Shown: in pieces, positions 35,584 to 44,766 of the stretch
How positions within the stretch are numbered: position 1 is the first letter of the stretch
Layout of the letters: every line of letters starts with the position of its first letter
Source: Pisolithus tinctorius
Lineage: Eukaryota > Basidiomycota > Agaricomycetes > Boletales > Pisolithaceae
Assembly (NCBI GenBank): GCA_024663395.1
Contig: JANFAH010000016.1
Coordinates: forward strand, 1,240,001-1,304,000
Reading direction: 5' to 3'
Length of the DNA stretch: 64,000 nucleotides
Program-made: the position numbers and the translations under genes
Notes under the pieces: model-generated
Databases searched by the model: none
The model's input: only the letters and a program-made list of their open reading frames with translations
Told to the model about the DNA's origin: nothing

Positions 35584-37327
35584 TTACAAATAGATCACTG
35601 ATTCTCCGGCATAGTCCTCCTTCCAATGTTCAAGCCTCCTCCGGCTCCCAGTGATGACTCCGTCGCTCCCACTCGTGCTGGCAGTTCCAGTCGCGCTGTG
35701 TCTGGCTTGTACGTCCCCAATAATTTGCTTGACCTCACTGATTTGCTGTGTGATGTCCCGAAGCATGTCTATGTCGCCCTCCCCACTGTAAGGAACTGTG
35801 GATGCGGGTTTGACATGGAAGAGGCAGGATAGGTCAATGGTAAATACATTCGGCCAGCGCGGGACAAACAGATGGTCCATCGTCCACGCGCCCAGCTCAA
35901 TCTGTTCCCGAGAATCAATATGTAATATCTTATGTATGGTAGCGTACTCACGCTAGTACGTGCAATTGGGAGGCGTCCTCCTAGCACGATTAGGGCCAAC
36001 ACAATGATAATGCTGGTCAGGCCCCGTAAAATCGGTATAATTGTCCAAGGCTTGGAGATGGGAGCTTTCCGTGAGTTATACATGTGATCCCATACACTAA
36101 TTGACGTATTCTTGCGACCGGTAGCTAGTGAAGCGCACACGATAATGCAATGTCCACCGATATCTCGCACCTGCACATATTTTAGTAAAGGCTTTTAAAA
36201 TAATGTTGAGAGACGACTGACCGCAATAGTTTGTACGAGAGTACTATTGGTGTGACGGAGCGTTTCAATGCCTGCACCTGTTTTCCTGTCGAATATGTAT
36301 ACACATCCACTATCGCTACCCCCGATGACAACTTTGGCATCTTCTCCAAATCCCACTTGTTTTGGAACGGCTAAACTAGGCGGCAGGTCAGTCAAGAACG
36401 TCCTGATGGACCGTGCGCCATCCAGATGATACATAGTGAACCCATTCGTTGCATTGTCGATCATGAATAGCCCCTTTTTCAAATGGACAGCAGCAGATCC
36501 GCTATTGAAAGATGAGCAGGGCATAAATTAGATATGGTTGGTCCTACATTACTGATTGACAGTGATGTTCAGCGATCACTTTTCCATCATTTCCGTCCAT
36601 CTTGACACTACAGACCTCATGAGTTACACTCCAACACGGGACAAAGCACTTACACATTGCCATCATACAAGCCAAAGACATAGACGCTTCCATTCTCGCC
36701 AAATGCAATAGACTTCGGAACAGTACTATCGAGACGAACCGCAAACACCGGCTGAAGCTGTGAGCTCATACTCAGTGAAAGAACCTGAACAATATTGTCT
36801 CAGGTTCCGATGGCAACACGGCAAGTTGAATCAGTGGTCGACGTGTCCCATGCAACACAGGTAATTTCGAATCCTGAGCCTAACCGCCTGGCACAAATCT
36901 CCTGAAACTGCTTCTACATATCTCAGATTAGATGATTTTTTGCATCGAGAGAAGTGTCTTACATCAAGAGTGTTGGATCTCATGAATACGAGGTATCCCA
37001 TACCAGTGCCATAGCACAGAGTTTCGGCAGGCGCATGCTTCGCTTTCATCCAAATAGCACAACTTACAATGCCATGGGACTCCAAGTGTGTCACCGAAGT
37101 CAGCTCCTTCCGAGTTTCGAGGTTCCAGAGCTTAACTCCCTCAGTACCTAGACGTCATTAGTATGAGTCTCAGTCCATGGTACAAACCTACCACCAGCAG
37201 CAAGAACTTGCCCATCAATGGATATGGCGAGTGCATGCACAGATCCTGTGCTCTTGAAAGAAGCGACTTTTTGGTAACGCTGCTTTAAGGAAGGTGAAGG
37301 GGAGAATAGCGATTGCAACGCGTACAT
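35584..37327 (-). CDS. WD40-repeat protein with C-terminal membrane segment, one in-frame stop
   Basis: Starts at 37325-37327 (MYALQSLFSPSPSLKQRYQK) and ends at the TAA at 35584-35586. Blades read in order: HALAISIDGQVLAAGG, CYGTGMGYLVFM, EICARRLGSGFEITCVAWD, VFAVRLDSTVPKSIAFGENG, FMIDNATNGFTMYHLDG, VVIGGSDSGCVYIFDRKTG and ISVWDH. A hydrophobic helix (LTSIIIVLALIVLGG) and a polar tail with a short coiled coil follow. This architecture recurs in Agaricomycetes; function unknown. One blade is interrupted by TGA at 36800-36802 where related proteins would have Arg (RVAIGT-stop-DNIVQVLSL); a CGA-to-TGA change explains it. The rest is open, so this is either a very young pseudogene or an error. 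It is transposon cargo. Confidence 0.65.
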
Positions 37328-37449
37328 GGTTTGAAATTCTGGCGATTTCTTCGCCTGCTCGCATCGCGCATAAATAGCGGATAAACGTATGTGCTAGGGA
37401 ACCCGAAAAAGGGCCACCCTGGTCCTTCACAACCCTGTTGGACAATACC

Positions 37450-38017
37450 ACTATTCACTGCAAGCATTTCACAATTTTTCATGACCAAACATGCTGAAAA
37501 AAATTGGAGGAAGAGATACCATGTTATAATGGATGTTTTCACAGACAAAATCCAAAAATAATATTTCATTTTCTTTGCCTTCTCCACCAGCAAACATGAA
37601 TTGACAGTAATTGTCATTAGACCAGAAGCTAATGGGCATTACCATCAATTCATGTTTATAGGTGGGACATGCAAAGAAAATAAATTATTACTTTTGGATT
37701 TTTTGTTTGAAAACATACAAAATAACATTGTATCTCTTCTTTCAATTCTTTTCAATATGTTCTGTCCTGAAAAATTGTGAAATGCTTGCAGTGATTGTGG
37801 TGTGATACCATGGTGTCGAGCCCAGCTCAATAATTGATGCTATTGTATAATTGCGTAATTGTGTACCGCTGTTGTACTGCTGTCGTAGTTGCCAATCGCC
37901 ATGTGCCGTGTTATTGCAGCTCTTGTTTTGTTTTCCACTTCGCGACGCCGCAACGCCTCTCTGCATTCCAGGATCATAAATCTCCATCGAGCATCTCGTT
38001 GCTCAAGCTAAGCAGAA
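37450..38017. other. AT-rich spacer in the transposon
   Basis: About 37480-37850 is clearly more AT-rich than its surroundings, with A and T runs and no domain-bearing frame. It separates the minus WD40 gene from the plus gene at 38018 and probably contains both promoters. Confidence 0.4.
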
Positions 38018-38980
38018 ATGCCTACCACAGCCAAGCCAGTATCACCTTTCTTCGGCGATGATTCCACTGTTCCTCCACCTTTACCCTCCATGCTAACGGA
38101 TCAAATCGAGTTATTTGGCAGTCCACACCGCCCTACGACACTGCTTGCTGACGAAGTTCTTGCTCCAGCTGGTTTGGACACAAGGCGGGTCATCAAGTCT
38201 GAAGAATTGCCCAACTCCCGTAGATCTACACCTGCCCCAGAGTTCCGTCTCGCACAAAAGCCCAAGTCAACTAAACACAGAACTTCCCCGTATTCAAAGA
38301 GACCCGTCATCCAACGAGCATCGTCTACTATGCCATCCTCGGAAGAGGACTCGGCTGCCGAGTCTGTTGAATCCTCTGACAGTGATTGCGCGTCAAGCGT
38401 GCTCTCGGATGACTCAAAGATCCCAAAGCCTACTGGGGAGCCTGGACGTCCTGGACGTGGAGGGTACACACTTGAAATTGCTCTTGATTGGAACCGTAAG
38501 ACGTATGTGAAGTTCAAGGTATGTCGAACCTATACTTCTGAGTGTCCCATCTGAAATGCGTGAGAGTAGAAACTTATTTTCCACCTCATCGATGAACACC
38601 TGGACGTCACAAAGTGTGCATCTGCGCAAAATCCGACACTTCTCAGACTTGTACGCAACAAGGTAAGTCTTGATTGAAGCCGGGAGATAGAATCACTAAC
38701 GTATCCTTAGGCTGTGGCTGCGTTCCCGGATCTTGATAACTACGCCAATGCCTGGCCTGTCAGCGACATGATAATGATGCGCCTGAAATATACATCTAGT
38801 CGTGCAAGGCGCCAAGAGGTAGAGATGGCAGCAGGGAAGACTAAGCGGGAGACCAGGTCTGCAATGGAATCGGTAAGCTAATCTCAATTGCATCCCCTCT
38901 GGCAGTACTCTCAGCATACGAACAGAAGTAAGGAGGCTATAGTGCATTATCATGGTTACCATACCCATCCACTGTTGTAG
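38018..38980 (+). CDS. Unrecognised transposon-borne protein with acidic/serine-rich N-terminus
   Basis: Four exons, 38018..38518, 38570..38662, 38711..38872 and 38906..38980, join in phase to 276 aa. The first 150 residues are Pro/Ser-rich and end in a strongly acidic run (SSEEDSAAESVESSDSD). Then comes GRPGRGGYTLEIALDWNRKTY, followed by a helical region (KLIFHLIDEHLDVTKC, AVAAFPDLDNYANAWPVSD, MMRLKYTSSRARRQE). The last blocks recall proteins that often accompany Agaricomycete transposons, but I know no function. The C-terminus may be shortened compared with those. Plus strand, head-to-head with the WD40 gene. Confidence 0.65.
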
Positions 38981-39130
38981 CGTGTCGCTCAACAATTGAG
39001 ACTGCCCTTTTTTTTCCTATCTTTTTTTTTTTTTCCTGTCCATTCTATGACATCGAGGTAAGGGGAACAGCGGACGTTCTGTGCTCACGCGTTGTGTAGA
39101 TCGTAACATGGTATCTACATTGCGCAGGAA

Positions 39131-39230
39131 TGAGATGACCGCAAGTTACAAAGCAAAACTTCACAAGGCTAACGAGATGACCGCAAGTTATAATGGGTAT
39201 AGCTACGCAAAGACTTCACAAGGCTAATGA
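39131..39230. repeat. Short imperfect tandem duplication
   Basis: GAGATGACCGCAAGTTA..CTTCACAAGGCTAA occurs twice in a row; the second copy carries an extra segment of about 12 bases. Non-coding. Confidence 0.7.
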
Positions 39231-39257
39231 AGCGTGGAGGCTTGGATCTGTGGCAGT

Positions 39258-39632
39258 TTATGCGTTCAGCAACCCTGCGTAAGCTTCAGTAACTGATAAA
39301 ATATCAAGCTGTTTCGCTGACCGTGATATGATGTAGTCGGCAATTGCAGCATCCCTTGCGCGCATGTTTACAACGGAATGAGTATGAGTCCCCAGCCTCA
39401 TCACAATGACATCGCCACGAAATGGATCATCAACCTTACTCAGGATGGCGTTTTCCTGGAGACGGCAGTGTCGTTTGAAGAACACGCAGTAATGGTAAGT
39501 ACTTCTCCCTTCGTGCACAGTCACTTGACAGTTATGAACATAGGGTTGGAGCGCTGCCTCTTGAAACAAGGTCTCCACAAACGGGAAGCGAAGCGAAGCC
39601 CAAGATGTGCCAGTGCAGCGCGTCAGCATCAT
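39258..39632 (-). CDS. Unrecognised minus-strand frame in the transposon
   Basis: A frame of 124 codons ends at 39258. The C-terminal half (GDVIVMRLGTHTHSVVNMRARDAAIADYII) looks like folded protein rather than a shadow. The first half may contain an intron (branch/acceptor-like ..CTGCCGTCTCCAG near 39455). No function is assigned, and upstream exons were not found. Confidence 0.35.
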   Translation of the reverse strand: MMLTRCTGTSWASLRFPFVETLFQEAALQPYVHNCQVTVHEGRSTYHYCVFFKRHCRLQENAILSKVDDPFRGDVIVMRLGTHTHSVVNMRARDAAIADYIISRSAKQLDILSVTEAYAGLLNA

Positions 39633-39831
39633 GACCTGCTGGGGCCTGTCACGGGAGGTTGAGTATAGTCTGCACCGCAGACGAAATTCAGGAGCCTGAG
39701 GATATTTAGATATGGAGCTGGGCAGATGACAGGTGGGTGCTTACAGAGGACGATGGAAAAACATAAACACGCGTGTTTACCATCGCAGGAGGAAGATATG
39801 AAAATGGAATGCTAACGAGAGGGAGGAGTAG

Positions 39832-39963
39832 AGTGGCGACCTGCACCTTGACGAGAATAAGAGAAAGTGGCGATCCTACCGGGCGACTGGGGGACGAGTG
39901 GAGTGGAGACCTGCACCACTTGACCAGAAAACAAGAGAGAGTGGCGATCCTACCGGGCGACTA
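39832..39963. repeat. Two-copy direct repeat of about 65-70 bases
   Basis: Both copies contain GTGG[C/A]GACCTGCACC, a variable middle with AAGAGA(A/G)AGTGGCGATCC, and TACCGGGCGACT. Non-coding, inside the transposon. Confidence 0.7.
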
Positions 39964-40232
39964 CATCGCGCGAGGGTTTAAAGCATGCTCCCACATGCAC
40001 TGCTAGATTCGTCCAGGATAATTGATACAATAACAATACAATAACGAGTGCAGTTAGGAGGGCTGGAGCTGATCACGAGTAGGCCATCAACAAAAAGAAA
40101 GGTATTTTCGCAAAAAGACATGAAAATTTTCCTTGACAACGCTATGCATTTGGTACGCATTAATTGACGACCAGCCTCCACGTATAAAACGTTTTCCTTG
40201 CGGGAGCCTTTCTCGCCAAATAAGCAAGGTTG

Positions 40233-41476
40233 ATGACTGACAACACAGACGTAATATTCCCTGGGAGCCTTCCTTACGAGACGCGCCAGGTCACACCAGC
40301 GTCCCATTCCCGCACGGCCTCCTTCATACCAGAAGATACACAGACCATCCAGCAAGACGACAGTCTCTTTGACGAAGGTAGGTAGGTTCAGTGCACTCGC
40401 AGCGGCAAGGTACACTATTGAAGTCACCATTCTTTAGATACCCAGTACGAGTCCATCGTGTCAAGTCAGCGGTGGTCGGAACCGCCTGAAACTGCGCCTG
40501 AGGCTCGTGCAATTATGCCCCGCCTGAAATCGCTAGAACTCATGTCTGTTCCTGGTACACGGCGCTCCCAAGAACCCGAGGTTGCACTCTTCTATTTTCT
40601 GCACGTTTTAGGAATTCACTCGAAGGTATACCCCAGGGCTCTAACACCCAAGATAAATGTCGTCATGAAGAGGTCGACTACTCACACAAATTGCGCCGGG
40701 ATCTATATGAAAAGCACAGAGTCATTAACCAACTGAGAGGATGTGTCCATCAGCTGAAAGAGGTGCGTAACGTGTGGTATGTACATGAACGGATCCGCCG
40801 CTGACGATCGGCCTCTGACGACCTGCCTCCGACGATCGGCCTCCAACGACCTGCCTCCGACGACTTGCCTCTGGCGATCCACCAATGCCTGTCCCAATCC
40901 ACCTAGCAAGAGGCAGTGCTCCACAACATCGACAACCGCTATCAGATGGCATGTGTGGAGATCGAGAATCAGAAAAGGAAAGTGATGGAATTGCAAGGAA
41001 TTATGGAACGCCGTGAAGAAGTGAGTAAATCTTATGTTCTCGTGCGAACGTGTAGGTCACTCTCTTTGCTAGGAATATATACAGGAACGTAGCAACACTC
41101 AGGCGCGCATTCAGAGTCAGCATGAAGCAACCATCAATCAGTGTAGAACCGATATCGAAAGTATCCGCAACGAGATGAAGGTAAAAATTTATTCTGGTAA
41201 TTCGAGCAGAGAGCACTTAGCAGAACCCAGGTCCATATGGAGGCACAACTCGCGAAGTTGTCAGCGTTATCTCAAACGAAGCTTGCCGAAGCTTTGAAGG
41301 AATGCGACCTCGAGTTTGCTGAGAAGCTGAAGGAACGTGACAAGGCATTTTCTGAGAAAATGAACAAGGCCGAGGTGAGTCTTAGGGTAAGTCAACGTCG
41401 AGATTTGTTTCCCTTCCGCATATTCAGATACACTCAGGCAGAGAAGGAAACAGAGATTGCCAACTTAGAGCAGTGA
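40233..41476 (+). CDS. Coiled-coil protein of the transposon, many small exons
   Basis: Begins at ATG 40233 (MTDNTDVIFPGSLPYETR). Exon 1 is 40233..40377 and exon 2 starts at 40438. Later exons read VDYSHKLRRDLYEKHR, EAVLHNIDNRYQMACVEIE, EYIQERSNTQARIQSQHEA, and VHMEAQLAKLSALSQ with CDLEFAEKLKERDKAFSEKM. The end is EIANLEQ and a TGA at about 41474-41476. From about residue 70 onward it is almost entirely charged heptad helix, so it should form a rod-like dimer. An intron (about 40763-40904) contains a minisatellite. It lies directly upstream of the 461-aa gene on the same strand and may work with it; function unknown. Confidence 0.6.
40798..40880. repeat. Minisatellite in an intron
   Basis: A roughly 15-base unit (CGACCTGCCTCCGACGATCGGCCTC and variants) repeats about five times. 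It sits between a GTGCGT donor and a CACCTAG acceptor of the coiled-coil gene. Confidence 0.7.
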
Positions 41477-41592
41477 TATGTGCGGCAGAGGCAACCACTA
41501 GTAAGTATTCATTCGACGTCACTGGCCTTGAGCTCATGTTGTTAAAGGTAACAGGTCCCAACTGCCACCACACACGACACCCGCCCCAGAAA

Positions 41593-43165
41593 ATGGCAGA
41601 TCAGAATCGAGACGGCGATGACGTGCCGATGTCCCACTTTGCAGAAAGTGATGAAGGCGATGTTGATGACAACGATGAGGTGCCGCACTTGAAAACACCT
41701 CCACCGAGACAGCGAGGGAACGCGCTAGCATCGCGGCCGACACCCACACCAAATCTCGACGCACTGAAGAAGTTGAGGCGAACTTATGGAATCTCAGGGC
41801 GGTCACGTCTTGTTAGTATACCAATGGATGTGAGAATTTTGATCGTTGTGGTGTCCAGATGGCCAGAGCTCATGCATTTTACAGGACGGCACACCCGATG
41901 TTTCTCGTGCCCCCTCCGTGCAGCGGGAGTTTGACACACCGGAACCTCAAACACCGGGTCCACAAGGCGACATTCCCCCACAGGTGTTACAGTTCATGGA
42001 AGCCATTACCAAAGGGATTGAGAGCACCGTGAAAAGCATACTCAGCGGTGGTCGGTTCTCACTGAATACCAAACGTAGCCCCCGCTCCCAGAGGAAGAAT
42101 GCAGAGAGTCGAGAGCTACAGGAGGAGAGAGATGCGGAATCCAGCGATGAACGTAACTTCTATTTGGTAATGCAAATCCAGTCATTTGGGCGACATTTAC
42201 TAACTGTTGCGACAGGCCGAAGTGCGAAGGCTGTTTAAGGAGAAACTCAATTTTACTCAAGACGTCGAGTTTGTCGCCCGCGATTCAGCAGATCCCATCG
42301 ACGTCCATTCATATGAATTTGAGGATGGACCCGGCCCTGATTCTGATGCGCTAGTCTTTGATATGATGCGTAATGCTAACTCCCCATGGAATAGCGCCAT
42401 AATTGATCTCCTTCTCCAAGAGCTGCGTACACGGTCAACGGAAGAGAACTGGCCAACAGTGCGCTCGGAACGCTATCTCAGAGCACTACTTGTGGATCGC
42501 TACAAGCGACTAAGGATGACATGGAGGAAGGCCCAACCAAAGTTGACCAAGCACGGTATCGTCGAAACACCAGCTGAAATGGAGGCACGGTTGATAGAGG
42601 AGAGAGAAGAAGTTTTGAAACTGAGTCGTCGGACTACCCGCCGTTGCAATGTAAGCTACATTTTTCACTGATACTGGCTTGTCTGTATATTTTTGGCTTA
42701 CGGTTTTGTGGCTAGAAATTCACGCGCAGAGCAACTATTCTTGAACACATCGTGAAATTGAAGACCGATGAGGGTGATGCCGACGCTGCGGCTTGGACGT
42801 GGCTGCAAGACCTTGTCCTACACCTCGGTGAACATGGTGCGAGTTCAGAAGAGAGTGATGTCGAGAATGAGGTGGAGGGGGTACTTCACGTCAAGAATAT
42901 GAAATGGCGACGTCACATCGAGCGGGAGCTTGACATTGTGGACCTTCAGCGGTTCCTTGACGTTGACACTTTTTCACCACAGGGGTCTCGGCCGATGAGA
43001 AGAATTCGTGCACCCGGAAATCGCGAGAGTGGCAGGACGCCAGTTAAAGGTCTACCGATTGCTTTATATGATGACACTTGGATTAAGGGGCTCAGCCAGC
43101 GACAGTTGGAAGCACTGGAGGTCTCTCCGGTAAACTTCCCGTGGATGAAGGTGGCAGTAGTCTAA
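41593..43165 (+). CDS. Transposon-borne 461-aa protein, unrecognised, acidic N-terminus
   Basis: Exons 41593..41811, 41885..42166, 42216..42650 and 42716..43165 join in phase. The first 110 residues are acidic and Pro-rich (ESDEGDVDDNDEVPHLKTPP). A helical, basic middle follows (AEVRRLFKEKLNF, SERYLRALLVDRYKRLRMTW). The end contains MKWRRHIERELDIVDL, an Arg-rich linker and the closing GLPIALYDDTWIKGLS, then PVNFPWMKVAVV. Proteins ending this way recur in Agaricomycete genomes near transposases. Position at the far end, just inside the right TIR, suggests a second element-encoded protein, comparable in place to TnpA of CACTA elements; that role is inference. Confidence 0.65.
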
Positions 43166-43199
43166 TAGTCAATGCCTACATAGTACTATAAACAGATCG

Positions 43200-43638
43200 C
43201 TGGTGGGCGACAGGTGGGCAATGAACGGGCGACCAGCGGGCAATTCATATAAACCATACATTGTACTTTACAATTCAATCAATATTTCGTCCTCCTCCCA
43301 AACTTCAAAATTAGGCAGAGTATTTATTGTTCGTGCATATTTGGAATCTTGGTCAACACACGAACATAGTTCATTCTTGATGTTTTGTTGAGGTCGCAAT
43401 GTGAAGATGAAATCGGAAGTTTGCACGCACATTCAAACCACTACCAAACTTGAAGCTAAAATTGACGTTCCGACGCCGTCGATACATGTGCGTAAACTTG
43501 AAGTATTGGTAAACATCGAGGCGTTCACGAAAACTTCAAGTTTCGCCTTCGAAAAATTGTTGAATTAATTTTCAAGTGCAGTCTTTACATTTTCTACTAC
43601 ATTAAGACCTGTCCTTAACTCTCCAAAATCCGTTGTGT
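43200..43638 (-). repeat. Right terminal inverted repeat
   Basis: Mirror of the left repeat. The inner end again carries GGGCGA/GGGCAA repeats (about 43203-43246) and the same AATTCATATAAAC junction. The outer end reads AATCCGTTGTGT, then unrelated flank. Confidence 0.8.
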
Positions 43639-44766
43639 AAGTCGGTCAGTTCTTGAAACTACTGGTACGATCCCCAAACACATAATAACCTTTGGTAATT
43701 GAAATACTTTGCCCAGTATACAGGTGCCAGGCATTGTCATCGACCAACGTAGGGTAACCTCCTGGCCATAAGCACCTAAGGTCTGCAGTGGAATAGCACC
43801 AGCCGTTCCAGGAATTGATTGTACTCCTATTCTAGATCTGACTCGACCGAAGTTCGTCGGACGACGCAACCATTTTTCTCCGGTATACATGCTAATGGTA
43901 CAACGCCTCCACCCTCAGCAACCATCGCAGTTTGATATTGTGTTATCAAGTAACAACCTACCGAAACCTTCGTCGCGCTAGAATATATTATTGCCTCTAT
44001 CGATCACTATGGCAGGCCGCTGATGTTCGTCGCCCGAGCGACTGAAGCTTTAATTGCTACTGCACCGCTGACCTCTGCGAGAAAGCGGGCTGTTTCGCCT
44101 TTGTCCATTCTGCCTAACGTTCAGTGGACGCCGCAATCACCAAGGCTATCCAGCCGGCAGTGGGAAATCATGGAAGGGAACGCGAGGCGCCGACACGCCT
44201 AGTTGTAGGGTGTGCAACATCAGCTTGAGACATAGGAGCATCATTGCGAACACTTTGTTGGCCCAGTAAAAGTCCAGCCTATCTCGGGGGATATCAAAAA
44301 TGTGTTCACCCGATCAAGCGGGCATACACAGAATTAACCCGGCCATCGTCTTCCCGGAGCTTTATCGGCCGCTGCTATCGGACATTGCTGTCTTGGCCAC
44401 TTAAGCGATCTGTGCTGCGACATTTGTGCCCACATGATGATAACCAAGTTTGGTGTAGCAACGGAAGTGGGTGGAGGTAATAAACATTGAGGCTGTAAAT
44501 GGCGATGACGAGGTAGTAGGAGGATTGAAAGTAGGAGTGACGTCAAAGGATTCTAACACGGACAGGGTTTCGAACATCCTGATACATTCCCCTGGATCGT
44601 CTCAATCCTGAGCGAGTCGCCCATTTCATCAAACTCACATCAAATAACGTCCAAGAACAGACAAGAGCATACATGCCCGATTACCTGAAGTATTTGCGCA
44701 TGTAGAAGCACCGAAGCAAGCTGAGCGCCAAGTCGCGCAGACGTCGAGAGCGCTCCTACGTGAATA
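43639..44766. other. Right flank of the transposon, gene-poor
   Basis: A minus-strand frame 43615..43890 crosses the transposon edge and looks partly coding (NAWHLYTGQSIS in one frame), possibly the remainder of an interrupted gene. Nothing else is supportable. Confidence 0.3.

Larger units (their letters stand above)
28529..43638. mobile_element. 15.1-kb Tnp2/CACTA-type DNA transposon with cargo genes
   Basis: Two long inverted copies bound the region: about 28529..28975 and 43200..43638, roughly 95 percent identical by eye. Both outer ends start ACACAACGGATTTTGGAG when read inward. Inside are a complete Tnp2-type transposase (minus) and at least six further genes or fragments. Sequence outside the two ends is unrelated between sides, which fits a real insertion boundary. 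The TIR ends are not CACTA, although CACTTG occurs about 60 bases in. I could not identify a target duplication. The intact transposase and similar TIRs suggest recent activity. Confidence 0.75.

Noticed and set aside
39120..40450. CRISPR-like array suggested by the short repeats
   Set aside because: Only two copies each, imperfect, without regular spacers, in a eukaryotic transposon.
28529..43638. Reading the large element as a KDZ or Plavaka transposon
   Set aside because: The core motifs (HVDFFNPGG, NLPLDVRYKPENLYL, IIPGPKQPS) fit the Tnp2/Transposase_21 pattern better than the KDZ or Plavaka patterns I remember; the choice is from memory and should be tested by profile search.
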